Source of the DNA: Macrostomum hystrix
Lineage: Eukaryota > Platyhelminthes > Macrostomidae
NCBI GenBank assembly: GCA_950097015.1
Contig: CATNEN010000039.1
Location: 10,262,001-10,326,000 of the forward strand
Direction of reading: 5' to 3'
Length of the DNA stretch: 64,000 nt
The notes under the pieces were generated by a model. That model was not told where the DNA came from, searched no databases, and was given only the letters and a program-made list of their open reading frames with translations. Every line of letters starts with the position of its first letter. Position 1 is the first letter of the stretch. Positions 21,401 to 32,668 of this stretch are shown here, one piece after another. The translations under genes and the position numbers were made by a program.

Positions 21401-24054
21401 TTTGATTGGACAGACAACTAAAGCGTTTGATTGGACAGACAACTAAAGCGTTTGACTGGACAGACAACTAAAGTGTTTGATTGGACAGACAACTAAATTG
21501 TTTGATTGGACAGACAACTAAAGCGTTTGATTGGACAGACAACTAAAGTGTTTGATTGGACAGACAACTAAAGTGTTTGATTGGACAGACAACTAAAGTG
21601 TTTGATTGGATAGACAACTAAAGCGTTTGATTGGACAGACAACTAAAGCGTTTGATTGGACAGACAACTAAAGTGTTTGATTGGACAGACAACTAAAGTG
21701 TTTGATTGGATAGACAACTAAAGCGTTTGATTGGACAGACAACTAAAGCGTTTGATTGGACAGACAACTAAAGTGTTTGATTGGACAGACAACTAAAGTG
21801 TTTGATTGGACAGACAACTAAAGCGTTTGATTGGACAGACAACTAAAGCGTTTGATTGGACAGACAACTAAAGCGTTTGATTGGACAGACAACCAGTGCG
21901 TTTGAATGGACAGACAACCAGGGTGTTTGATTGGACAGACAACTAAAGCGTTTGATTGGACAGACAACTAAAGCGTTTGATTGGACAGACAACTAAAGCG
22001 TTTGATTGGACAGACAACTAAAGTGTTTGATTGGACAGACAACTAAAGTGTTTGATTGGATAGACAACTAAAGCGTTTGATTGGACAGACAACTAAAGCG
22101 TTTGATTGGACAGACAACTAAAGTGTTTGATTGGACAGACAACTAAAGTGTTTGATTGGACAGACAACTAAAGCGTTTGATTGGACAGACAACTAAAGCG
22201 TTTGATTGGACAGACAACTAAAGCGTTTGATTGGACAGACAACCAGTGCGTTTGAATGGACAGACAACCAGGGTGTTTGATTGGACAGACAACTAAAGCG
22301 TTTGATTGGACAGACAACTAAAGCGTTTGATTGGACAGACAACCAGTGCGTTTGAATGGACAGACAACCAGGGTGTTTGATTGGACAGACAACTAAAGCG
22401 TTTGATTGGACAGACAACTAAAGCGTTTGATTGGACAGACAACTAAAGCGTTTGATTGGACAGACAACTAAAGTGTTTGATTGGACAGACAACTAAAGTG
22501 TTTGATTGGACAGACAACTAAAGTGTTTGATTGGACAGACAACTAAAGCGTTTGATTGGACAGACAACTAAAGTGTTTGATTGGACAGACAACTAAAGTG
22601 TTTGATTGGACAGACAACTAAAGTGTTTGATTGGACAGACAACTAAAGCGTTTGATTGGACAGACAACTAAAGTGTTTGATTGGACAGACAACTAAAGTG
22701 TTTGATTGGACAGAAAACCAGGGTATTTGGTTGGACAGACAACCAGCTGTCCAGGGTGATTGATTGGACAGACAACCAGCTGTCCAGGGTGATTGATTGG
22801 GCAGACAACCAGCTGTCCAGGGTGATTGATTGGACAGACAACCAGCTGTCCAGGGTGATTGATTGGGCAGACAACCAGCTGTCCAGGGTGATTGATTGGG
22901 CAGACAACCAGGGTGTTTGATTGGACAGACCAGCTTTCTCATAATTGAGCTAAAACAATGTAGCCACTAGTCCTGCAATCTCACCTTAAGCAGTCTAGGT
23001 TTGTCGCCTCTTTTGCCGTAGCTCATTTTGATTTCGTAGGATTGGCCTGTTTTTGCAAAGATAGTGGAGTATTAGTGTTGCATCCAAGCTTTTGAACCAA
23101 CTGCAGACAATAAACGAGAATAGAATCACCTTATATTGTGAATACGAGCTACCCCTCACTTTGTCATAACCTTGACGTTGTCATTACCTTCACCTTGTCA
23201 TTACCTTCACCTTGTCATTACCTTTACCTTGTCATTACCTTCACCTTGTCATTACCTTCACCTTGTCATTACCTTCACCTTGTCCTTACCTTCACCTTGT
23301 CATTACCTTCACCTTGTCATTACCTTTACCTTGTCATTACCTTTACCTTGTCATTACCTTCACCTTGTCATTACCTTCACCTTGTCATTACCTTCACCTT
23401 GTCCTTACCTTCACCTTGTCATTACCTTCACCTTGTAATTACCTTCACCTTGTCATTACCTTCACCTTGTCATTACCTTCACCTTGTAATTACCTTCACC
23501 CTGCCATTACCTTAACACTGTCATTACCCTCACCTACAGAATGACGGGCATATCAGCAGCTCACCCTGGTTCAAGTAGGTCAGCGGCTCCTCGTTGACTT
23601 TAACAGCCGGCGAGGTTCCGGCAAGCAGGACAAAGTTGAACTTGGATGCGCTGTCACTCACAACCCCGCCAGTCAATTCCAACTGCCGCTCCAGCGCCGA
23701 GAAATTCGACGACTCGCTGCCGTTGCTAGAGATGAATTTGGCGCCAATGCCGACGCCACCAGACGTGAAGCCGCCACCGCCAGGCGATAGAGACATTATA
23801 GCGTCGGACATGTTGAATGCAGACGAGGACAGATCAACGCCGAGGCCAGACAGCGAGCCCTCGAAGGTGCTGGCTAGGCCCTGGTCAATGTCGGCCATCT
23901 CCCACTCCGAGGGGTCGGCACTGAGTGTCACCGTTCGCTGCTGCTGCTGACGGGACTGCGCAGAGTTTGACGACATTGACAGCGTGAAGATGCCACTGCC
24001 GCCAACAGTGCCGGAGGAAGTTGAGGCAACTGTTGTCGACTTAGCATGAGCCAT
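12412..24054 (-). CDS. TFCP2: CP2/TFCP2-like transcription factor, 7 exons, 655 aa
   Basis: Sequence-specific transcription factor of the CP2 (LSF/grainyhead) family; members bind DNA as dimers or tetramers in the nucleus. Exons, 5' to 3': 24054-23565, 23046-22985, 20608-20204, 18864-18590, 15073-14595, 14137-13995, 12525-12412; phases agree and the total is 1968 bp. Signatures are [54 protein letters not shown] and VKVFKPKGADRKHKTDREK (DNA-binding region, about residues 140-345), a SAM-like domain with WLERSRF, FNGADMLQL and IEICGISDGIRL (about 500-560), and a C-terminal dimerisation region (YLNQLTYLELFAKVTSLF; ending FRIIMKEYRNCDE). The serine-rich N-terminus is longer than in vertebrate TFCP2. 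The exon 5 donor could be 14595 or 14601; both keep frame, and 14595 has the better consensus. TFCP2 and UBP1/TFCP2L1 type cannot be separated here. Confidence 0.93.
12588..13975. repeat. 42-bp minisatellite in CP2 gene intron 6
   Basis: About 33 units of 42 bp containing GGTTAGCTGGCGGGGTGAGG and GAGTGTGTACATTGGGG. It occupies nearly all of the 1.47-kb intron, ending about 20 bp from the donor at 13994. Two variants (GGGTGGATGG and GGGCGGACGG) alternate in blocks, and a block near 12780-12880 recurs at 13200 and 13500. Confidence 0.95.
14138..14594. repeat. CP2 gene intron 5 with a 22-bp repeat
   Basis: About 14415-14580 holds seven or eight units of CATCCTCCAGACCCATCAA. The rest of the 457-bp intron is AT-rich unique sequence. 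Confidence 0.85.
15125..16456. repeat. 20-bp minisatellite in CP2 gene intron 4
   Basis: About 66 units of TCACTCCGATTCACTTCCTG and variants (TGATTTCGATTCCC; TTTTCCTTTCC). A variant block of about 240 bp repeats near 15230, 15470 and 15660, indicating higher-order duplication. Its right end shares GGAGTGAATAAAAGGAGTGA with single-copy sequence. Confidence 0.95.
16457..17044. other. Unique segment of CP2 intron 4
   Basis: Separates the 20-bp and 24-bp arrays. No coding exon with CP2 similarity was found here, and none is missing from the assembled protein. Confidence 0.5.
17045..18512. repeat. 24-bp minisatellite in CP2 gene intron 4
   Basis: About 61 units of 24 bp containing GCAAGCGTTTTCACTGGAAT. 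Variants (ATCTCA, ATCGCA, ATCGTA) form repeated blocks, with a block containing TTTTTCCCTATAATC recurring near 17310, 18005, 18215 and 18390. Frames of about 500 codons on both strands follow from the 8-codon unit length. Confidence 0.95.
18930..20125. repeat. 21-bp array in CP2 intron 3, interrupted by an insertion
   Basis: Units of TCTGATGATCCCATTATAAC occur at 18930-19052 and again at 19921-20125. About 870 bp of unrelated sequence (19053-19920) splits what looks like one original array. Confidence 0.85.
19053..19920 (+). mobile_element. Insertion in array; possible solo LTR
   Basis: This 868-bp block lies inside the 21-bp array. If it begins TGAGGCAG and ends GCTACA it has the TG...CA ends of an LTR. 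It carries a TATA-like GGTATATATATACAG at about 19199 and an AATAAA at about 19341. No clean target duplication is visible (CCATT on the left and CTATT on the right differ by one base), no coding potential was seen, and no second copy is present to define ends. An unrelated DNA insertion is equally possible. Confidence 0.3.
20625..22920. repeat. Two-phase 33-bp / 25-bp minisatellite filling CP2 intron 2
   Basis: At 20625-21085 about 14 virtually identical 33-bp units contain GACAACCAGCTGTCCAGGGT. At 21085-22735 about 65 units of 25 bp contain GACAACTAAAGCGTTTGATT with C/T variation. At 22735-22915 five more 33-bp units return, with GATTGATTGG. Both unit types share TTGGACAGACAAC. The left end lies about 20 bp from the exon 3 acceptor, so array sequence forms part of the polypyrimidine tract. 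Confidence 0.96.
23155..23535. repeat. 17-bp repeat in CP2 intron 1
   Basis: About 22 units of TTACCTTCACCTTGTCA, ending about 30 bp from the exon 1 donor at 23564. Confidence 0.93.
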
Positions 24055-26100
24055 CGGGTCTGCTGCTTAGCTGGGTGTCGAATTGCTAGATTCTGCCAAT
24101 GCGTTTTTTATTGAAGAAATTAAATAGTAGCGATTGAAAACTTATCTATCAGCTAGTAACAAATGATTAATACTCGTGAATAGATGCCATGAACTTGTGA
24201 TTCTAGTTATGCCAAGGTCATAGAACAAAAAACAATTTTTTAAACCATGATAAAGTAAATTGAGACTTAAACAAAGCAATTTTTCTACTTTATATACTTC
24301 TAACCTATTTCTATTTATTACTATAAGTAAAAGCAGATCTCATTTTGACTTTCAAAGCTAGGAATCCTTGAACTTGCTTTAAATTTTAAGAAGAAAATCT
24401 AACTTATACATAGAAAAAGATAAATTTAGCTCTGGCTATATGCTGATTAGACTATGACAAAACACAGGGTTTATAGATCATTTAAGCTTTAACATGTAGC
24501 TAGCTAGCTACTTCTAAATAGAAATTTAACTATATTTACTGTCCTAGGCCTAGTGCATGGTGAAGATCATAAATGTAGATAGATATGAATAAATATATTC
24601 ATATCTAGGGTTGTTTGGCTGCAAATCAAATCCTTTTTGGGCCTTATAACTAGGCCCTATTTTTATCATATTGCAAGATAAAAACTAGGCCTATCTATAT
24701 GTCTTTCTTTAAGATAGGCCTAAGCAAAGTTATTTTTTTACTGTTGTAAAAAATACTAATACTAATATTGTTAAATTACTATTGGAAGGCCTAACATGTG
24801 GGATATTGTTGCTATATACCTAGGTCCCCTAACAAATTATTGGATAGTAAAAATATAGCTAAAATATTGATTGAAGTAGGCCTAATAGAGACCCAAATTA
24901 AAATTTGCTAGCCATTTTCAACTTTTTAAGCTAATTCAAGCTTAAGTCTAAAAATGTTTTTTTCAGACTGTGGCCCAGTATAGGTCTAGTAAAAAATGTT
25001 TAATTTAAAACATTATAAAGCCCTAACATTAGGGGCCCAACAGTAAATAAATAGGTTATGGATAGGCCCTAGCTAGCTAGACTTAGGTCTGACTATGTCT
25101 ACATCTAGCTGTATCTACAAATAGTTGGACACTACAGATATTTAATGACATGGGTCTACTGGTCTAGCCTAGACTCATAATCAAGTTTAATCATATTTAA
25201 TACAAAAAGGGGCCTACAATATGGGCTAAATAATGTGTATTCAGTGTATTACAAGACAAGCTGAAGCCTTGAAAGATAGGCTATAGAATATTAGGTAAGA
25301 GAGATTAAACTGTTATTGCCCTACTTTACTTAGCTAGGCTAATCAAACCAACTACCAATTATACTTTATAATTTATAGTAGGCCTAAGAAAACAGTTAAA
25401 AAGTTAAAGAACTTAAGAAAACAAGAGGGTCTACATCTTAAGATCTACAGCTCTTAAATTGGATGTTGTCAATGTCATTGTGATATTTTGTTTGCTAGTA
25501 TTCACTGATTTAGGTTTAGAACCTACTATAAAATAAATCAAGGTCAAGGAAATCCCGTGTGTGTCCGAATTTAATTCGTAGCACCAATTAAAATAAGGAT
25601 CTAGAAATTATAGTTATTTCAGGCAAATTGTAGCTAGCTATACATAATACTTAAAAATTCGAGCACACCTATACCATATAGCCTCAAAAACATAAAGTGT
25701 ACATTGACAGTTCTTAACCTAAATAAAGTAAATAAAGTTGGTATTAGTGTCAGCGCCGAATTTAAATGAGAGCGAAGCGGCTAAAAGTACATTTTCTAAG
25801 AACTTATGATCGTAATTTTTACTTTTTGAAACGGACAGCGCATGATCGATTTTTCTTTTTTGTAATATGGTTATAGTGATCTTCTTCTGCTTATGTTTAT
25901 GAAAAATCTTTACAATATTTTTGCTGACGCAATCAAAATGGAATATAATACGCCTTAATAAAGTTGCTGCACGGTCAAGAATCCGAACTTGTCTAACTTT
26001 GAGAACCTGAAAGTGATTCTGATTATAAATCGGAGGGAATAGGGTGCAGGCAACTGATCAAGTGTCACACCGACTTTAAAAAATGGGGGAAAGCGAATGC
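24055..26100. promoter_or_regulatory. CP2 gene 5' flank, AT-rich, no gene seen
   Basis: Two kilobases of AT-rich unique sequence upstream of the CP2 start. The motif TAGGCCTA and its halves (AGGCCTA, TAGGCC) recur many times between 24540 and 25390. No open frame looks coding. The promoter and any 5' UTR exon of the CP2 gene should lie here, but no specific element can be assigned. Confidence 0.35.
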
Positions 26101-26737
26101 AGTACAAATGCAGCTCCTCTCACTCCATGGCGCCTTGCAGCGGTAGCCCCCAGTAGTCGATGAACCACCGAGCTCTCGATACCCTGCAGTCCACACGCCG
26201 CTGTATGTGCACATAAAAGCACGAGCAGCATCTGCTATCGGCGCGCATGATCGAATTGTCAGCTGTAGTCGCCGACGACGCGAAAGCTAATTTGGACGGT
26301 TCAAACCGCGTCGAGGGACCTCGATCAGTGTCAAATTTTTCGGTTTTGTTAGTTGTTCTTTCGTAATTTGTTATTGTTGTTGGTTTGTTTGTTGCTATTT
26401 TTGTTGCTTTATTTGTTGGTATTGTTATAGGGGCACGTAAACCGAGTGCAGGGGACTGCAGCAAGACTTCAGACTTCGATCTGGCTCGTCAAAGATTGCG
26501 CTTATGCATGACGCTTACTATTATTGCAATCTAAACTATAATCAGTGAGATAAGTCGAGCGCCTTTTATTCCTTCATGGCTGCCCTCTGAGGCCGTGGAG
26601 GTCCACTATGCTCCGCGTGCAGCCTAGCTTCTATTGGCGATGTGCGCAGTTGAAAGGTAACAAATAAGGCTGTGGGCCCTGGTTTTGAGCACATTTAGAG
26701 CTAAGGAACAACTTGATTTCGCATGCAACCCTACGTA
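26101..26737. other. Unassigned segment before SINE
   Basis: A minus-strand frame (26464-26120) has a cysteine-containing stretch (RCCSCFYVHIQRRVDC) but no recognised domain and a low-complexity TNKPTT-rich start. It may be part of an old mobile element; it is not supported as a gene. Confidence 0.3.
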
Positions 26738-27096
26738 GCAATAATAATTGCAGGAGGGCTGCGGGCCGTGGCACATCATTTGGTGACACTAGACCCGCAG
26801 CTAGCCAGGAGGCAATTCTGCCCATTTCGCTGACTACTAAGCACACACTCACACAGCTACTGTACGCAGGCATACGCTCACACAGGTGTGTACATCTGCC
26901 CTCACTTTCTCATTATCAAGCCGTGCACTCTCTGTTCCTTGGAGGTTGGCCCTCAATGGTGTAAATTTCACGACAAGCTACCGAGCCTTCTCTCCGCGGC
27001 TACGCCCCAAATGAATGTTGCCTCGCCGCGGAATCGAACTCAGGGACCTTGGTGCGAGAGGCAAACGCATTAACCGCTATGCCACCGACACCCCGG
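26738..27096 (-). mobile_element. tRNA-derived SINE, family A, near full length
   Basis: Read on the minus strand it opens with a tRNA-like head (box A-like GGTGGCATAGCGG, box B-like GAGTTCGATTCC). A body follows (TTTGGGGCGTAGCCGCGGAG, CTGCGGGTCTAGTGTCACCA), and it ends CTCCTGCAATTATTATTGCT. Other copies in the window at 33069, 46097, 49987 and 60315 define the family. Confidence 0.85.
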
Positions 27097-27106
27097 TTAC
27101 AAAGGA

Positions 27107-27165
27107 TTAATAATAGCCGAGTGGTTAGAGCGACGATCGGTCGTGAGTTCGATTCTGTTATTGTT
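27107..27165 (+). mobile_element. tRNA-like SINE head (third type)
   Basis: Contains TAGCCGAGTGGTTAGAGCGA (box A-like) followed by GAGTTCGATTC (box B-like) with tRNA-like spacing. There is no convincing acceptor stem, so a functional tRNA is unlikely. It lies head-to-head with the family A SINE and just before the LINE remnant. Confidence 0.5.
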
Positions 27166-29975
27166 TTAGTGGCTTGAAGAAGGCATTGGGCATCCCATAT
27201 GCCTTCAGGGCAGCGGACATCCAACCGGATGACGCGGCTAACCAATGGAAGTCGCTGCCCGCAAGCGCAGCGTCCAGCTGCCTCTCCAATGCGTCCGTCA
27301 GGGACCAGGTCTCTGCGTTATAAAGCGTTATACGTTATATCTCTGCGTTATGATGGATGCCCCTCCCCCGATGATGCGGCAGAGGGCAAGGATCTGCGTC
27401 ACTTTACCGCGATGTGTGCGGAACCCGTTCGGCTCAGGGCGCAGGATCTGGTCCAGCATGGGCTGTGACAGAGCTAGCAGCACTAGGTTGAACTGCTTCG
27501 CGGCGCAGGACATCAGCAGCGAGATCCCCCTTTGCCAGCGAGATTTGCCAGCGAGATCCCCCTGGGAGAGCAATGGTCTGCGCCTTCACGAGGCGCTCTC
27601 TGAAGGGGCTTACGGCCCTCGAAATGCAGGCCACCTACAGGCCCTCACCGAGCCCTCCCCAGCAGCCTGTACCTTCTGCAACTCGGAGGGCGTCAATGTC
27701 AAGATGCCCGAACTGTGCAAGCTGATGTCGGACCTGCACGTTGACGTGGCGTATCTGCAGGAGACCCACACTACCGAGGGACGGAAACCGCGTCTGCCGG
27801 GTTTCAACACAATCTGGCGCCATCTTCGAAGTCAAAGCCCGCGCTCCGGTGGTCCCACGTGTGGAGGAGGCGTCGCGATCCTCATCCGCGAAGGGCTGCG
27901 CTACGAGGTGCTGCATGCGTCCATGCGCGCCAGACGACGTCACCACGGAGTGGGCTGGCCTCCGGGTCTTCCCGTCTGAAAAGAGCGTCGAGAGCCTGGA
28001 CATCCACTGCATCTATGTCCCCCCATCAGAGCTGCCGAAGGCTACGACCGCGCTCAGCATTTCAGCCCCCAGCACCTCCCGTCTAGTACCCGTTCTAGAC
28101 GAGGCGACCTGAACGCGCACCATCCGGCCTGGGACCCCCAGTCGGAGGAATCGGCGCTCGGGACTGCTAACTTCGAATGGTCCGTGCTGTCCGACATGCG
28201 AGTCCTGAACGACTACAGCCCCACCCATAAGCCGCCGCGCGCTGGGGCACAGCAGGCAACGACTGACGTCAGCTTGTGTCACAAATCGCTCGCTAACCGG
28301 ACTGAGTGGAAGGTTCAGGAAGACGTTGGTTCCGACCACCTACCAATCAGCGTCACGTTCTACCACAGCCGAGGTGCGGCCAAACGCGCTGGTGCCGCCC
28401 GTAGGGCCTGGGCGAAAGCGGACTGGACGAGCTTTCGTGCCCAGACTGACGAGCTGTCCGGATGGGAGGCCAGCCTCGGTCTGCGAGCCAAACAGGGTGA
28501 TCACTAACGACATCAAAGCGGCCGATAAGACCTGCGTCCCTCGCGGGGCGCGACCTTCTGCGAAGGCCTGGTGGACCCCAGAAGTCGACGAAGCCGTCAA
28601 AGACCGCCACGCGGCCCGTGCCGCGGCCAACGCCGACCTTAACTAGCGCCCGGTATGGAACCAAGCTTGCGCTGCTGCCAAGAAAACGATCGGCGACGCC
28701 AAGCACGAGTCCTGGAGAACCTTTGCTGGCGAGGTGGTAGCGGACAGAGCCCACTCCAAGATCTGTAGAGTTGTTCGCTCCCTGGAAGGTAAAAGCAGCA
28801 ACACGCAACGTGACGCGTCGCTCCGCGTCGGTCAGAAGATGCTGGTCCGATTAAAGGACATCGCTATAAGGCCTACGCCCGTGAAAATGTCGCCGTCAGC
28901 CGCCTCCCGCAGGACCGCCGCACTCGCGAACTTCGCCGCAGAAACTTCCGTAGCAGCGCCCCCAGGCGGACTCTGACTGCTCAGAGAGCAGAGAGTTTGC
29001 CAAGCCCTTCACCGGCCGATGAGATTGGCTCCTAGCTCCCGATTGCTCTGACCTCCAACCTGGCTAAGTTGGCCGAGCGGTTGGTACAAGCGCGGCTGAA
29101 CTGGTGGGCCGAGTCCCGGCACCTGCTGCACCCCGCCCTGGCCGGTCTCTGCAAGCGGTGCAGCACCGAGGACCAGATTGCCCGGCTTACCCAGCTAATC
29201 AGAGATGGCCACCAAGCGTCACATGCCAGAAGAACAATCGTCGTCCTTTTTGACTTTCGCAGGGCGTACGACACGGTCTGGAAGCAGGGCCTGCTGCACA
29301 GACTACATGCCGCCAGGATCCCAACCGCGGGCGTCCGCTGGCTGACCATTTTCCTGGCTGACCGTCCTCGAAAACCCAAGTTCACCTGTAGTGCATGGGT
29401 GCCCGGTCATGCAGGCATCCCCGGGAACGAGGCCGTCGACAAGATCGCCAAGCGGGGCACGCGGCTTGAGCAGGACGCCGCGCTTATCCCTCTCATGGCG
29501 GCACAATCTGCCATCCGCCGCCACACAGCCTCTGTCGCTGACAAGAAATGTACTTCGCCGCCTGTGCTAGTTCGCTAGCGTGGCATGTCGCCTGCACCGC
29601 GGGCCGCCTTCCACCGACGCCGGCGAAGGAGCTCACCTGGCTAACAAGAGCGGCTAATCTGCCAACTACTCTCCGACCGCTGCCCGTCTCTGCGAGGCTT
29701 TCAGGCGTTAATATTTCGCCCAACTGCCGCCTCTGTGGCGAGGGCGAGGAGACGGCCGTCCACCTACTCATTAACTGCCCTGCCCATCGCTGCCGCCTCT
29801 GGGGCCCCAACCCGGAGCCCGCGTTGGTTTTTACTAACTAATTTGCTGTGCTGGACCTCCTCGATAAAGCGGGCGTCCTCTGATTCCCGGTGCCATGGGC
29901 GACAGCCCGAGCACGCACGAAACAGAAGAAGATTCTCCCTGTGCTCTAGCTCCCTTCCGTGTCGAGCCTGACTTC
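27166..29975 (+). mobile_element. Decayed non-LTR retrotransposon (EN, RT, RNase H, zinc knuckle), I-like group
   Basis: Fragments in several frames lie in the order expected for ORF2 of an I/Jockey-group LINE. The endonuclease N-terminus has VAYLQETHTTEGR (27740-27790), then LNAHHPAWDPQSEE (about 28110) and SDHLPISVTF (about 28335). The reverse transcriptase has LAKLAERLVQARL and VVLFDFRRAYDTVW (29055-29285). The RNase H C-terminus has WVPGHAGIPGNEAVD (29395-29440), and a cysteine knuckle reads CRLCGEGEETAVHLLINC (29725-29780). Frameshifts and stops separate the parts. The RT palm motifs after the DFRRAYD block are missing, with an abrupt join to RNase H near 29380. It cannot encode an active protein. 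Confidence 0.85.
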
Positions 29976-30481
29976 TTCGGAATCATGACGATGTGGAAGT
30001 TTTCCAATCGTGTCCACAACCATCACAGCCTATACAGACACTGATTGATTTACTCCCTTATTAAATTTTCGAGATTAACGATGGCCATGAAGAGTGAAAC
30101 AGTGGCATAAAGTTAAATTGAACAACTTCGAATTGCGGCGACATCCCACCTGTGTGATTTAAGCTGGTAGTCCACATTTAGCAATCAATTTGGCAGCCAT
30201 TTCTTTTTTAATATCATAAGAGTGGAGGTTCCGTCTTGTCAATGCGTTGATCACAGTATAAACGGATTTGACAGGCGGAAGCCTGTTTTTTTACTCGCTT
30301 ACAATAAGTATCATTTTATATAATGTTTCTTTAAATGCTTTTTATAAACTATATGACGTCTTTTTATTAGTTGTTCTTTGTTTGAACTGTTTGATAACCC
30401 GTAGCAACCGATCTGTGAATGTGGCATGAATTGGACTCAGGTAACAAAGCCACAATTTCTGTTTCGTTATTTCTTGCTGCA
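29976..30481. promoter_or_regulatory. SPATA4-like gene 5' flank
   Basis: About 500 bp of AT-rich sequence between the LINE remnant and the first SPATA4-like exon. No clear core promoter motif was recognised. Confidence 0.3.
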
Positions 30482-32568
30482 ATGGCTTTCTTTAGTCGAG
30501 ATGTCCTGAAGTGGCTGCAGAGTTTAGATCTTTCATTGCAAATAAAAAGTCCAAAATGGTAATTTTGACTGCTTCTTACGTTTTTATGATATTCTTTTCA
30601 TCGAAAAGCATATTCATACCATGATATATTATATATATTATGACCTGCTTTTAACTTTTAAGGGATTTTGCCAACGGATACCTGGTGGCTGAAATTCTCT
30701 ACTGGTACTTTCCGAACGAAGTCAGCATGCATTCTTTTGTCAATGGAAATTCCTTAGAGATTAAGGTAAAAAACTGGGCCCTATTAAAAGAGATTTTCAA
30801 AAGGCGTCAGTTTTGCCTACCAGAGAAGTTGATTGAAGGAACATTGCACTGCAAGAAAGATGCAGCCATTTTACTAGTTAATCTTCTTTTCGAGATTCTA
30901 ACCTGTAAAAGGTAATTCTTATATTTACAGTTGATTGCCAAATACTTTACAAAAAATACAGCAGTTTTCTTTTTTTGCGTGAAAAAAAGTAATGTATGTT
31001 AATCGTATATTACATTAGAATCACTATGTAGCCAAAAGAAAACTTGTTGTAATCGACATTAATACTACAGTTAATTCATTCGACCGGTCAGTTTATTTCA
31101 GTCAGATTTGACACATTTATAACACGTCTTAAGAAATAAGTGCCTTTCATTTAGTGTCAGATTTGCAAGTTATTCTTATATATACTCTGCAAACTGAAAT
31201 TAGAAATAATATGTTCATAGAAAGCACTGCTAAAGCTCTATTCAATTATTTAATGCCTCTAAAAGCTCAATTTTATTCAGGAATTTCTTGTAAATTTTCA
31301 TGATAAAATCGCACGAGACACTGAGTAGGGCATTCCTACTTGTCGAAGTAGAAATCAAATTACAACAAAGTAATATAAGTAAGTATAATATAGTCTCGTT
31401 ATTTATGCATGACTTTGTGAAAATGAATTCTAAATCATTAATTTTTTGATTTTTTTTGTCGTGATGTTTTTTACTAGTTGAAAGCATAATTATAAAGTAT
31501 AAAGCAATAGAGTATACCATGCACTTACTTTCAAACTTGAGATGTCACTTGGTGTAATTATTTTTTTAAATTTACTATTATAACTGCAATTTGCCACAAA
31601 TTTATTATCTACAGTTTTTTGTTTAACTTAGCAGTCTTACCATCGGAAAATATTGTTAAAGCAAAAGTTCTAACTCTTTTGCACTTTAGTTGCTCTTTTG
31701 CATGAAGAATAATTATGGATGATCAATACCTCCTTTGTCAGTGTTTAACAACTTTGTTTTATTGCTTGGCATCACTGTCTCGAGTATTTCATTAATGCTG
31801 CAGTGCATTCGATGATCATGACCAATGCTCTCCTGTACATTTGCTCCGCCAGCGCTATCGTGTACTGCAGCGGAAAGCTTGACGATTCGGAATATCAACG
31901 ATCGCTGACTCTGCACGCCAGGTCCACGGCTGCCAAGACGCTGAAGAATAATTTGAGCAGCTCAGAACTGGCTGCTCAACAAGATATCGATGCTAATCGA
32001 GTCAAGGTACGACCGCCTCCGTTTACTTTAGTCGAGTCCAGCCGCTAATGACCACACCAATAATCCTCAATGACCAGTCTAATAATCCTCAATGACCAGT
32101 CCAATAATCCTCAATGACCAGTCCAATAATCCTCAATGACCAGTCTAATAATCCTCAATGACCAGTCCAATAATCCTAAATGACCAGTCTAATAATCCTC
32201 AATGACCAGTCCAATAATCCTAAATGACCAGTCAAATAATCCTCAATGACCAGTCAAATAATCCTCAATGACCAGTCAAATAATCCTCAATGACCAGTCC
32301 AATCTTCGATGGCTATATTAGAAACCCGACTTTCTAAACAACAACCAAAAAATCGCATAGACAAGCACACAATGCTCTCAGTGTTCTCAACCCAGGCTAA
32401 CTTGCTGCTGGAGCGACACGCAGACATCCGCGCCGAGGAGCGTCTCCAGCAGCCGTCCAGATTTCAGCGACGATTGTCGCCTGGTGAGCGCTGCCTACGG
32501 CGTCATCCGGGACCAACGGCGAACAGGCCGACAGGCGGAGCCGGCGGCGGAAGACGCTCAAGCATGTC

Positions 32569-32614
<46 letters not shown>

Positions 32615-32668
32615 GTTCCAGAAATTTCCGTTCGTCAACATGCAAAGTTTGCTAATTACACTGATTAA
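30482..32668 (+). CDS. SPATA4: SPATA4-like calponin-homology protein, 4 exons
   Basis: Related to SPATA4/SPEF1 CH-domain proteins, which associate with microtubules of sperm or cilia. Exons 30482-30558, 30663-30911, 31853-32006 and 32396-32668 give about 250 aa. The CH domain matches SPATA4 through VLKWLQSLDLSL, DFANGYLVAEILYWYFP, MHSFVNGNSLEIK, NWALL and LIEGTLHCKKDAAILLV; the next exon has YQRSLTLHARSTAAKTLKNN, matching the SPATA4 linker. The exon 3 acceptor could also be at 31871 in the same frame. The last exon is less certain. A donor at 32484 (GGTGAGC) competes with reading through to 32668, and a (CAG)n run reads as poly-Gln or poly-Ser depending on that choice. Intron 3 holds a 22-bp array. 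Confidence 0.8.
32045..32305. repeat. 22-bp minisatellite in SPATA4-like intron 3
   Basis: About 12 units of AATAATCCTCAATGACCAGT plus two bases; it starts about 40 bp from the donor at 32007. Confidence 0.93.
32571..32613 (+). repeat. (CAG)n/(AGC)n microsatellite
   Basis: About 14 uninterrupted CAG triplets inside or beside the last SPATA4-like exon. They encode poly-Gln in the read-through frame. Confidence 0.9.

Noticed and set aside
26120-26464. Cysteine-containing minus-strand frame as a gene
   Set aside because: It has no recognised domain, a low-complexity start and no splice partners; it may be transposon debris.
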